Positions 23,868-34,120 of a stretch of 56,749 nt of DNA are shown here, piece by piece. The DNA lies in assembly GCA_015501585.1 (NCBI GenBank), contig JADNRY010000390.1:1-56749 (forward strand). The letters are read 5' to 3'. Made by a program: the position numbers and the translations under genes. The stretch is from Rhodocollybia butyracea. Its lineage: Eukaryota; Basidiomycota; Agaricomycetes; Agaricales; Omphalotaceae. Every line of letters starts with the position of its first letter. The stretch's first letter is position 1. The notes under the pieces were generated by a model. It searched no databases. It saw only the letters and a program-made list of their open reading frames with translations, and had not been told where the DNA came from.

Positions 23868-25148
23868 ATGGCTCGCGTTGATCCTTTTATCAGCGCCTTT
23901 GACGCGAATGGCAACCCCGTCGACTTTCCTTAGTATGTACTCTCTATTTTCCCCGTCATCTATCAGTTTTTCGACGCGTTTTTGATCTTTCTAGTCCAAA
24001 ATCTATTGATGGCCTCCCCGCAACTCCTGAAGAAGTTGTCAAAATGCAAGAATCGGGGGAACTCAACATATTTTGCAGGCATCAATTACGCGTCAATGCC
24101 TGGTGTGTCCCGCTGAACAGCGAAACCAAGTATAAAGGGTCCTGCTTCTTTCGCTGCGACAATCAACTGAATCACCGCTGTGGCCTTTATAGTAAGTTTC
24201 ATTCGTTCTTTTTGTAGCAATTTTGATAGCCGTCTAGTTAAAATCGACGACCTATATGCCCCCTTGCTATCTGAACACCTGGCGGACCCGCAATCTGGTC
24301 CTTATCCTTCTCCGCCTGCTTCGCGCAAACGCCCCTCCGTCAATACTCCGACAGAATCGAGCCCTACCAAACGGCGTAAAAGATCCTTGACCTTGGCCAA
24401 CTCTCCACCTCCACCAACCCCTAGCACCCCCAGCAAACTTCAAACAGACATTCACGATGGCGCATACTTTACAAAGCCCCCCTGCGAGCTCAACGGTCCT
24501 TTGCTACCCGATGCCAGTGATGACGGTAAGCAAACATTGACTACTTAACATGCTTTACTTACTTTCCATGTAGACATAGTTTCTTTCTTCACCGACTTGA
24601 AGGACGCTACGATAGGTTTAAAGGGCGTAGTTATATACGACGAATCAAGTAAGTTTTTTTCTCCTCACCTCGCGATATCTTACGAGCGCATACTTATAGA
24701 GACCTCTGCCGGGATATTCACAAAACTCACGGCTGTTGACATCGCGATTCTCATTCAGCAACTTCGTGACCGACTGTTCCCTGGAACAAAAGCTGGTAAG
24801 TATTTCAGATACTGGACGGTTTGGTATCATACCGATCAAATCAAAGAGCTCTTCCGCTTGATTCAGGATATCCCTGGCGCTGGAATTGGGCCCAACAACG
24901 AAATGATAATGGGACCAACGTCGTTCCTTGCAACCGGTGAATTCTTTGACTTGCTTTATGACCGCATCTAATGTGGCCCCAGGTGACACCGCTGACGATC
25001 CCATCGACTTGGATGGTAAGTGTTTTATTGTACTTCCCGAAGGTATCCTAATACGTTGTTTCTAGAGGTGGAAGTATGCGCCGACTGCCGGCAAGAAGTC
25101 GACAGCTCTTTTCACCAAGAAGTCTGCCTTGGTATGCCATCGGCATGA
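23868..25148 (+). CDS. Cys/His zinc-finger protein, MULE cargo (GRF-like)
   Basis: Proposed exons are 23868-23932, 23995-24191, 24238-24525, 24574-24648, 24700-24795, 24983-25015 and 25066-25148, giving 278 aa from MARVDPFISAFDANGNPVDF. Residues about 38-80 carry a Cys-rich module with CRHQLRVNAWC then GSCFFRCDNQLNHRCGLY, resembling GRF-type zinc fingers. A Ser/Pro/Lys-rich linker with a likely nuclear signal (PTKRRKRS) follows. The C-terminus is a CX2CX8HX3C finger (CADCRQEVDSSFHQEVC), like UBZ/CCHC fingers. If the intron after exon 5 is retained, the frame continues to a TAA at 24971-24973 with a plausible alternative C-terminus (FLATGEFFDLLYDRI). The gene starts about 360 bp inside the left TIR, faces inward and converges on the oxygenase gene. 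A nucleic-acid or ubiquitin-binding role is inferred. Confidence 0.7.
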
Positions 25149-25403
25149 ATGTAAGTTGTCTTATCATGTCGTTACCAAGCTAACGTTTTATTTCCAAAGG
25201 TTTAAGCGTGTGCCCACTGTTTCGAACACATTTCCTTACTTACCTGCTTATACTGAACGAACACTGCTTTATTGTACATTGATACAAGTTTCCAGTTACT
25301 TACAGAATGATCCAATAACTCTACTTAATCGCTTACTCTTGCTCCATCGTACGAACCAAAGAAATATGTATAGCTAGAATTCAAGTTAAATAAATACTGA
25401 CGT

Positions 25404-27104
25404 TTAATCAATTTTACAAAGTAGTTCATCTACAGTTGAATAAAGTTCTAATCGTCGAGATACAGCGGTAGATTTGTCCCTCATCATCTGGCGATAACGA
25501 GTGGGGTCAGATTTCTCCAGTTTTTCCTCTGTCAAGCAACCGTTCTCCACCCAACGGAATATTGCTCCGGCGGTGTATTGAGTGAACGATGTTCGAATGT
25601 CTCCGTCTGCAACTGGGGTGTTGGAATGGGTGATGACAGCGGAGGGAATCAGGATAGTTGAGGCGTGAGGAAAATCGATTACCAGCTTGAGCTCCCAGAG
25701 AATAAGTTGGGCACTGCGCGTGGGGTCAAACTTGCCTAGAGCTGTAATTGCGCACCAACCGAAGGGCCAATTCTGAAAATCGCGATGTTTGAACGTCCAT
25801 ACGCTACCGCCAAAGTTGAACGCTGCAGCACCGAAAACTCCACCTGGGAAGTTGTTTTGAAGACCTGGCATCTTCTCCCACATGGTGTTTGTCGTCCGTT
25901 CGTACACCTCATAGACCCTCGGAGCCCAAAGAGAAAATGCCGCTATTAAAAATCAACGTATGAAAGATTGAAAGTAAAAATACCTTACCGTTCTGATACA
26001 TTGCCATCCTGCGGACGGACTTGCTGCCCACAAGGCGTTCCAAAACGTCTTTCATATGCTTCGGATCAAGCTGGACGGGATGAGAGTTCCCCATACCCAT
26101 ACTGACGCCGCAGTTGAATGCTGGGAACCAGCCCCGCGCACCAGCCCCTTCAGATGAAGTTGCTCCCAGGCCGGCCCCTTCACCCTCTCGCATCATCTCC
26201 TCAAAAGCATCATCGAGTTCAGCTGCGTATCCTGAACCCGGTTGACCTGCGAGAACTCCGATAATGCGACCAACGCCGTCAATGAGGGGGAAAGGGGTAC
26301 TAGAGGTCTTCCGTGTTAGAATTTTAAGATGAAGCATTGCATTTGAACTTACCTGCCATCCCATTTGATATGTCGAAAGCCGAGGGAAAGAAGATTGGCC
26401 ACAGTGTACGGCCTACGGATATCTGGAGTAGACCCTCGTTCTTTCTTCGTACCTCGCTTTCCAGTATGGGCCCCCCGCGCTGCGTCGAAATTTGACGCGT
26501 TAATCTCTACTTCAATGGAAGTTCCAGGAGAGAGAACCTCGGCAAGGGTTCGCTTCAAGGGCCTGGAATCTGGAGCTTCCTCCTCTGCCTTCCGTTTCCG
26601 AGCTTCTCGGCGTTTGGAATTTCGTTGGGACTGAACGTAGGGGGCGGGCGTTGAGGCGGAAAGGGATGGAGAGGATTTTAAGCGTGTGAGGGGTTGGAGG
26701 AACGTAGCGACTTTGGAAACCAGCGAAGTTGGTGGTGATTCTACAGGGAGGGGATTGGTATGAGCCGTCACCGAATCTGCAAAGGGGAGCTCCGCCTGAA
26801 GTCCAGCATTAGCTTGAGCTTTCTTATTAGCTGACTGACGGCGACGTTTATCGCGCCGCCTGGCGTTGTCTCTCGTTTGAATTTGCTCCCCCTCGTCTAT
26901 TCCTAATTCATCCCCCTCGTCAATTCCCAAATCGCAGTAGACGGTTACTTGAGGAGCATCGCCAATAGAAGCTCGTGTTAGCGTCAAAAAATCAAACCCA
27001 GGAGGTGCAAACCATGGCCGTACACGCTGCAGAGCCAGCGTTAATACCTGCAACTCTGAGAATTTTTGCAGTTTGCTTACCGCGTTATTTAAGAAATAGG
27101 TCAT
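25404..27104 (-). CDS. TET/JBP-family 2-oxoglutarate/Fe(II) dioxygenase
   Basis: Three exons (27104-26353, 26299-25989, 25942-25404) sum to 1,602 nt, or 533 aa. Introns are 53 and 46 nt. The N-terminal ~190 residues are acidic then strongly basic (RRRDKRRRQ, KRREARKRK), probably nuclear targeting and DNA contact. The catalytic core spans about residues 270-480. It shows VWTFKHRDFQNWPFGWC with the Fe(II) ligands His407 and Asp409, then PSAVITHSN with the distal ligand His460, and RTSFTQY with Arg471, the likely 2-oxoglutarate contact. This matches the fungal TET/JBP family, which oxidises 5-methylcytosine. The usual fungal context is KDZ transposons; here the gene sits in tandem behind a MULE transposase inside the same TIRs. 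An upstream in-frame TTG at 27113 is not needed, since ATG at 27104 gives a full protein. Confidence 0.87.
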
Positions 27105-27781
27105 AGGATTCAATTAAACGATGCTAAGATAGAGATACCTCGTCAGCCTGTAGATCTTGATTAAAATAGAAGGGGAATAGAAAGAAAATGGGAGGAAAAT
27201 GGGCCGGAAGCCCCCAAGCTCAATTTATAGCCCAGCGTGCGTAGTTAGGTCCGATCGGGTCCGAACCAGTAGTCCTACGGCGACAAAAGGCTTCTAATAG
27301 AGTTCGAGTAGACTCCTCGACGCGTTCAAACACGTTGAATGTTCCTCAGCCACCCAAAGTGGATCCAGAAGCAAGCTTCTGATTCACGGCTCTAGGAATT
27401 TGGGAAGCGTTCAAACGCTCTGAAAGAAGAAAAGATAAGGAAAATTTAGAGCAATAGACGTACCGTAAAGTATTTTCAAGCCAACGCGGCCTCGGAATCC
27501 AACGTAGTAGTTAAAGGAAGAGAGTAAACAGAAATTAACGCCTTGTTACGCGCACACGTGACGGGCGCCAAAGGCTGTTGTAACTCGCTGCCGTTGTCTT
27601 TGTTTCCTCCGACTAGCTATTACTTATTTACTTATAGAGCTCTACAACTAGTACAGATAGTGCTTTGAGCACTGTGCTCCCGTTTTCTCCGCAGTTTTCC
27701 ATCTCTTCATCCCCCGCGCATGCCAACGTTCCAGCGGCTTCCAAAATGTATACCTAATAAATAACTAAATGCGAAATGCCT
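27105..27781. other. Intergenic between oxygenase and transposase genes
   Basis: About 680 bp without a supported gene. It holds the oxygenase promoter and the transposase 3' flank. CpGs are frequent, for example in GACGCGTTCAAACACG near 27,318-27,333, unlike the decayed repeats further right. Confidence 0.5.
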
Positions 27782-30700
27782 TTACAAAGTGCCATGCGAG
27801 GCTTTGCGTATTTGCTTTCTCTCTGGAGAGGGGGCCCGCAGAGTAGGGACATCCGACTTTTGTCGCTGTCGCTTGAGGCTCCTGGTAGGCTGAGGGGCAA
27901 AAACTGTTGAGTCGGAAACAGTACGGCGAAAGTTTCGGCTTGGGCCTTGCTTGGGAGAACCGGTAAGTGAGGGAGGAACGGATGGGGAAGGTGAATTACG
28001 GGCTCGAATTTGAGAAAGTCGAGCGGATAGATTATCGATAACATCATGGAGATCTACAAGTTCGCGCGAAGGAGAGCTCAAGATTGTCACATCTTCAAGC
28101 AAGCTCTCTAGAGCATAGAGATTAGGGAGAAGTGCTACTGCCTGCTGCTGAAGCCGACTGCCGATTTGAGTCTGAATTGCAGCGAGCTGGGATGAAAACA
28201 AGCTTGTTGGCGCCTCTGTATTTCTTACAGGGTTCTCGCCTTCACTTGAACCAGAAACTGACCCTGTTCCAGAAGCCCCGCTGTTGTCTTCTTCAGCTGC
28301 ACCTCCAAGAGTTGTTCGATCGCCTCCCAATGCCTGCACCATTGTCCAGTCCGTAGCCATGGAGGAACACGGGTCCACGTCGGAAGGAGGAAGGGGAGAA
28401 AGAACGCTGGATGAGATATTGGGAGGGGAAGGAGTGACGGCGGCAATTTGTTGGGCTTCTACAAGGCTCAAAGGATAATGGAAAGCAGTTTCAAGTCCCC
28501 TGGTGACCCAACTATCAACGAGAACACGGAATGCCCGCAGATGCTTGCACGCAGCTCCCTTGTCGTAAAAATCCAGACAAGAACATGAGGCTTTACCTGA
28601 ACGGTGAATACTTAGTTGATATTCCGTTAGTCCTTCAGAAGCCAGGCAAGAGGTTATAAATGTATCCCTATCCAAACCGAAGGTGGGAGGGCGTAGTCGA
28701 CCTGCATGTAGAAGCTGAGTGGCATGGAGATCTCGAGTCTCATCTTGAGGCCACCAGCATAGGCTTCGTTGAACACGACAAAGCTCGAGCTTTGCAGTAC
28801 GTGCCTTCTTTTGAAGCTCAAGGATGTCTGCACCTCCAGCTGCCTCGCGGAACCGTGAAGTAAGCCAGAGGCGGTACTCCCTTTCGTTTGTACGACGCAT
28901 ATAGGCTTGAGGAAGGATTTTGGTAATCAGGAGCATGATGAGTGTGTCGAACCGTAAACGGTGTCCGGAATGGAGGTAGCGCTGGATGTATTTGCGTTTT
29001 AAAATCCCATTGAATGATTCCAGATGATTTGTTGTGGGTATAACTCCCTGTACCGTAATTCCTATGGCAGCAGCAGCCTTTACTCGCCCCCATTCTGACC
29101 AACTTTTCCAGAGATCAATTGACATCCAATTGACGTCAAGATACTTAATGTGCTCGAGAGCTGCCTCGGCGGCGTGCTTTGCCTCGGTATTCTGTACCAG
29201 GTTTGTGAAGTACGAGCGGTTATGAGAAATGAGATCTTTGGCAACAGAGTATTCCACGGTGGCGATTAATCTGTGTATATATCATTAGAATGTTTCGAAA
29301 AAAATTTAATCAAACTTACTGGACTTCGAGAGTCTTTAAGTTAGTGCGAACTTGGTTTTTCCAGAACTCGGGAGCTTTACACCTCGAAGCTTTTTTCAGA
29401 TTGTTTGTCCAGCACTGACGCAAGTGAAATTTACAGAGCAAAAGAATTATCTGAGGCCAAACGCAAATAAGAGCTCCGCGTTCCTTGGTATCCGTATCGG
29501 TGATAGTAGAGCAGGGTTCAAATGCTCCGAACTTCACAACCAAGTGCTGTTTCCACTTACTGAGTAACTTGGTGAGGATAGCCGTGTTATATGACGCGGA
29601 AGTTTGTCTGTGTCCTGTAGCAGCAGAGAAGAGAAAAAACGCAATGGGAACTCCCTTTCTATCCTCATCGACAGCCAAAGCAATGAATAGAAGCAGACGG
29701 GAGCTGCAAACTCCGAAGGTCCCATCGAGTATCATTTGAGAACTATGAGCGTACTTGTGTGCGGCTGCATCCATCTCTGGCGTGGAGATACAGATTTCGA
29801 ATCGGTCTTCAGCTTCAGCCCGAGCGCTATAATGAAATACAGCCTCTGCGATTTGAGGATTGAACTCTGGGCTTCCGGGATCCAACCAATTGTTGACGTT
29901 GTATTGGGGTTGAATCCGCGCATCCACTCCGAGCTCCTTACTAGCTTTCCGATACAGCGTGGCATGGTCGGAGTGGAGGAAGAGATACCGTACGTTTGTA
30001 GAGTCTGGATTGTATGTACCCATGTCTCGATACAATTTCTCGTTAATCATAGTGCGATTCTTTTCCTGAATCGCTGTAATACTAACGCAAAATCGGCCAT
30101 AGTAATGAAAATAGAGGAGAAATATACCTTGCGCCATTCTGGAGCTGTTTGAGTGCTTCTTCATAGACATGCTCATGCAAAGGAATTTGAGGTGTGCGCT
30201 GAATTGCCGACTTGGTGCAAGCTTCGTTGTGGACAAATACTCCGCAAATACTAGTTACGGCTCCGTCTTGAATACGTTCCACTATTTCAACGTGAGCTAA
30301 ACACCCTGTGAACTGGTAGGGATTTCTTCTTTTTGTGTTGACTTGAATGCTCTTTTTATGTTCGTCTCGCTGTTGGCGGATGCTTTTATGATACCCACAG
30401 GAGCTGCTTTCACAGCTTAACTCGTCAACCTTGAATGATTCGTAAGGACAACTTGCCATTGAAACAGTGTTCGTTTTTTCTTGCTCTTGTTTCCCCATGT
30501 TGTTGACCATTGAACCGTCCAACGGCTCTCAAGTGCAGTCCGAGATACCTGATCTAACCCAAGCTCAGCTAACTTTGTTAAAGCGGCTTCTTGGTTCGGT
30601 GTATTATCGAGTTTAAAACTGAGGGCGATTTGTCGGGAGGACTTGTAGATCTCGTTAACCGAGTTGCGCTGGGATTCAGCGAGGGAGAGGTATCCTATCT

Positions 30701-31300
30701 TAACCTAAATAGCGCAAGCGTGACATTACTCCGTTCATCTAAATAGATTTGCTTACCTCTCGTTGTTGGATTTGAGCCGTTGAAGAAAGGGGCGCAGCTG
30801 ATTTTCGAAGTTCATCCATGCTTAAAGTAGGTATAGGATGTGCGTTTAACTGCCAAGTGATATACCTTCATAAAATTACATTACGAAGTTAGCGTTGTAC
30901 TTACCTGTTTGCGTTTGCCTTTTGAGTGCAACGGAACTAATGGAGGAAGTGACGCCACCGCTGTACGGAGTTCATCAACGCTTAAAGTTGGAGGAGGAGC
31001 AGGATTGCTTGATCCCTGCTAGAAATGTTAATAAGATAACTGACTGCGTAAGTGTCTTACGCTGGAAGGGACGTTATCAAGTACAATCCATTCGGATTGT
31101 TCTGTGGATGAAGGCGGGGATTGCAACTGTACAGTATCAGTTATAGAGCTTAATACTTGCCTCCGATTAGTATTACTGACCTTTGGCAACCCGTTTTCAT
31201 CAAATATAATCCACTGGTCGGATGGGAAGGTTTGCACAAGCGGCCAGGAAGGCCCCTTCAGCGCGCATGAATAACTTTCTATCAGTATCTTCGGAGAAGT
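27782..31300 (-). CDS. MULE transposase with SWIM zinc finger
   Basis: Minus-strand exons: about 31300-31061 (5' limit unresolved), 31015-30905, 30849-30757, 30704-30457, 30403-30128, 30081-29320 and 29270-27782. Exons 2-7 keep frame for 993 codons, so the protein is about 1,070 aa. The N-terminal zinc-binding part includes FQCSCGYHKSIR and FTGCLAHVEI. The DDE core follows: Asp in ILDGTFGVC, Asp in TITDTDTKERGAL, KFHLRQCW, and Glu in TTNHLESFNG. A SWIM finger, CSCLDFYDKGAACKHL, lies near 28,540-28,600. The tail is Ser/Pro rich with basic patches. Exon 4 ends at a GC donor (TG|GCAAGT), which recreates the conserved Cys. The first exon lacks an ATG in frame, so another short 5' exon is likely. 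It cuts and joins the element's TIRs. No disabling lesion is seen in the assigned exons. Confidence 0.9.
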
Positions 31301-31804
31301 TCAAACCTGATATGAATTCATGTTGCGGAGCTCTAGCCAACGTTTCACGAAGATACAACGCCTAAGTTCGTCGCTTTGGAAAACAGACTGGAGGGTTTGC
31401 AACAGTATAACGGCTCAGTCGACGTCAAAGTACTGTATCATTGGGCAAAATTAAAAGAATAGTACTGCTTTGCTTAAAGTTACGGTCCGTATCTGGAGTT
31501 TTGGCTTTTTCATCGCCTTTGTGAGATACCGGAGCTTTGAGCCTAGGTATTCCGACGTCAAATACGAAGGTTGCTACGCCGGGGCAGTCGGGACAAGTAC
31601 GATGGGACCTGGATAAAAAGGAAGGCGAGTAAGTCACAATCGATTAATACCAACTGAATTGAGAGATCTACGGTTTTGTACTTTGTGTAGTCTTAAATCG
31701 AAGCATATTGCTCAAGGTTTGATTGAAACGCTAGCCTATTTGAGCTAGGATCCCGACGCAGGAGCGGAACGGCAAAAAAGACGCTCAAATCTAATAAGCG
31801 CCAA

Positions 31805-31864
31805 AAAGATAACAGCGATTCCGTTATGCAATGCTTATCTAAACTTTGTGGGGACTGCATTTGC
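31805..31864 (-). repeat. Right TIR of the MULE
   Basis: Read on the minus strand from 31864 it starts GCAAATGCAGTCCCCACAAA and continues GTTTAGATAAGCATTGCATA. It is followed outward by ATCACTTAG (31865-31873), the second copy of the 9-bp target duplication. Confidence 0.85.
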
Positions 31865-31873
31865 ATCACTTAG

Positions 31874-32425
31874 TTATCCATGTGCATTAGTAATGGTCGA
31901 CTCGTCACAAGTCTCGTCATTGGAACTCAGAGTCACCGCGCAGGTTCCCCTCGAAAGTGTGCAGGTCTGTAAACACCAGCAGCTAGGGGGATAAAGTGCA
32001 TAATATAAGACGCATCCGATTGAAGCTTGAAGACAACGTCTTTCATGTTGGAGATCAGAGACGCAGCGCTTATCCAAATCGGGAAGTTTTGAATTTAGCG
32101 CCGGTTCTCACGGTTTACCCCACTCGTTTGTTGTTGGTCGCTCTTCTCTTCACTCTCTTGCACCCGTCTCTCTGGCAGTAGATTGATTATCCATCGATTT
32201 TTCAGGCCTCCAATGATCCATTACTATCAATAATCTCAAAGCAAAAACAGAGATAGCCTGTACATGGAGAAATGAGGAAAAGTAGGAAAAGGGACGTTGT
32301 CCTTTACTTTCTTTCTTGGCATATATACAAGTATACACCCTTTTCGTCGGAGAGTAGTCATTTGGAAGCGGCACCAATGGTCTCTTTGTGCTCTTGTGGA
32401 ACAACGGTGCGTGTTGCGTTTGTGG
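31874..32425. other. Right flank of the MULE, partly duplicated elsewhere
   Basis: No confident ORF. The block 32,022-32,105 recurs inverted at about 40,495-40,580, and the sequence right of it recurs at 40,290-40,490. It may be the 3' part of the minus-strand candidate gene, since GTCTTTGTAAGT at 32,426-32,437 could be a donor rather than a stop context. Confidence 0.35.
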
Positions 32426-32967
32426 CTACTTACAAAGACCACTGGGATGAACAATAGGTCCGCCTAAATTCGGTTGTGGAGTAGTTTGGAACGGCAGAAG
32501 ATGAATCAATGATGGCCTCGAATTCAGACACAGAGTGGGAATGGTCAGACCGAGGTTGCAGGGAAAGGGATGGCAGGTCGACGGACTGCTTAGCAGCTCG
32601 ATGAATCGCGTCTGCTGCATGTAATATTCGAAATTGTTTTTTCTGTCCTGGAAGATACAGCCTTGAATATTAGATGCTGTAGATGAGAGGCGCTTGAGTA
32701 CATACCGTTGGACGAACCGGGATTTGGACTCTGGTGCGACTGACATTCGATCACCTGTGTAGGATGGCTACAGATTTCCGGTGACAGAAATGTTTTCAGA
32801 CTCGGATACTCGGACAGAGGGGACAGTTGTCGACACATTGACGGCGTGAATGGAAGCTCTAGGAATGGCGAAAGAGGTGAGGCGGCCAGAGCTTTTGGAG
32901 CAGAAGCAGAATTGTAGACTCCTACCAACTTCGTGTCCTGAAAAATAGGCGCTGTAGATTTCAACAC
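32426..32967 (-). CDS. Hypothetical protein, spliced, unidentified
   Basis: On the minus strand two segments join across a good 44-nt intron (donor AACG|GTATGT at 32706/32705, acceptor TTCAAG at 32662): about 32967-32706 and 32661-32426. One joined reading contains MCRQLSPLSEYPSLKTFLSP, then FEYYMQQTRFIELLSSP and IPTLCLNSRPSLIHLLPFQ. There is no recognised domain, and composition is Ser/Pro/Leu rich. A degraded copy in inverted orientation lies at 40,255-40,490, which shows the block behaves as a unit but does not prove coding. The true 5' and 3' ends are unknown. Confidence 0.35.
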
Positions 32968-34120
32968 TCAGTACTCAGCGCTCAGCACGGAGAAGTTGCA
33001 ACTGGGACTGATCAGGGCAAGGCCAGAAGATCTGACTCCAGCGGCTCGAATCATTCTTGTCCGACATGCACGTTGCTGATTTTAACTGTAAATCAAGCCC
33101 GCGGGGCGGGTCTCCCTCAGCGATACCGTCAGCCAGTCACAGGGGTGTTATATAGATTTGATTCTTGTTCCGGCACCTGCACTGTTGCTTCCGGTGGGCT
33201 CGGCGCGCTTGACCTATGTGAATATGGATGTTGACCCCATGCGAACATCTCCGATCCCGCAACCTCTGAACGTGTTGGTATGCCAATCAGCATACAATGA
33301 CGCACAACGACACAAGTAAGTGCGTACATCTAGTGCATGGTCAGAGCTAACAGAATTCAACAGGTCATATGTGGGCATCGTTGGCAGCGACGAAGACTCA
33401 ATACAGCCAGAGCCCGGCAAGTCAGGAGCGGTACATGGGATAGCAACGTATACCATCGTTCATTGACGCTGGATTATGATGGACGCATGGTGATATATTG
33501 TACGGGTAGAGTGAGGATGGGTAGAGGCAAAATTTGGAAGCGAGGTATGGATTCAAGTATGTGGTACTGCTTTATACTTGTAGCAAGAGCACTGATGGTT
33601 GGACCAGCTGTTACATGGTATGTATGCCTGATGTGGTTCTTGATTTCGAGGGTTCTCGGATACCGCATATAAACACGGTGTGACCACGACGCCCCACTAG
33701 CATTATGATTGCTCACAGTCCGTCTCCGATAGATCTAGTTCTCCATGAACTCAACCGCCTGATATTTTATCCAACACGCCCATCCCAGACGCTTCTTCTA
33801 CACATCTCTTCCACACACCGATCCAATGCACCCTATTCAACACACAATTCATTTCGTGTTCATTCTTTCTAGCTAACGCGAGAGGTCTTGCAATGCAGAA
33901 ACAGCGAGTTGTATTCATGGTTGTGGGTCCACTAATAATAATAATGCGTTTTGAGTCTACCGTTTGAATCTGAACTTGAAAGTTTAGAATGAGGGACTGT
34001 TGTCCACTGTTTCCTACCTCTATTCAGCTTACGCCAGAACTTGAAAGGTGACATACGAAAAGGGACTAGCGAGAATCATTCTTTCAAACAAATCGTGTTA
34101 CGCGAGAGGTCTTACAATGC
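32968..34120. other. No confident gene; internally repeated flank of the palindrome
   Basis: Overlapping ORFs on both strands at 33,214-33,716 are not convincing. A motif CGCGAGAGGTCTT(G/A)CAATGC occurs twice (about 33,876-33,897 and 34,099-34,120). The stretch between them, 33,892-34,090, recurs in degenerate form at 39,304-39,460, on the far side of the palindrome. The second motif copy abuts the palindrome. Confidence 0.5.

Larger units (their letters stand above)
23511..31864. mobile_element. MULE transposon carrying a TET/JBP oxygenase
   Basis: The 8,354-bp element is bounded by an identical 9-bp direct repeat, ATCACTTAG (23502-23510 and 31865-31873). The left end GCGAAGCGAGTCGCCACAAA and the inverted right end GCAAATGCAGTCCCCACAAA start TIRs that match at about 34 of 41 positions, with weaker similarity continuing to ~60 bp. 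A 9-bp duplication is the hallmark of Mutator-like elements, and the element encodes a MULE transposase (minus strand, from the right end). A zinc-finger gene runs inward from the left end, and a TET/JBP dioxygenase gene lies between them. All three long coding regions are open once short introns are removed, and CpGs are retained. Carriage of a TET/JBP gene by a MULE is the central finding of this window. Confidence 0.88.

Noticed and set aside
24645..25004. Minus-strand 119-codon ORF overlapping the zinc-finger gene
   Set aside because: The plus strand has consistent splice sites and Cys/His motifs; the minus frame has none.
23511..31864. KDZ (Kyakuja-Dileera-Zisupton) transposon, the usual TET/JBP partner
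   Set aside because: No KDZ-type transposase is present. The transposase has MULE DDE and SWIM features, and the target duplication is 9 bp with MULE-type TIRs.
33129..33716. Possible small gene or mating-pheromone precursor
   Set aside because: Overlapping ORFs on both strands, no CaaX ending and no recognised motif.
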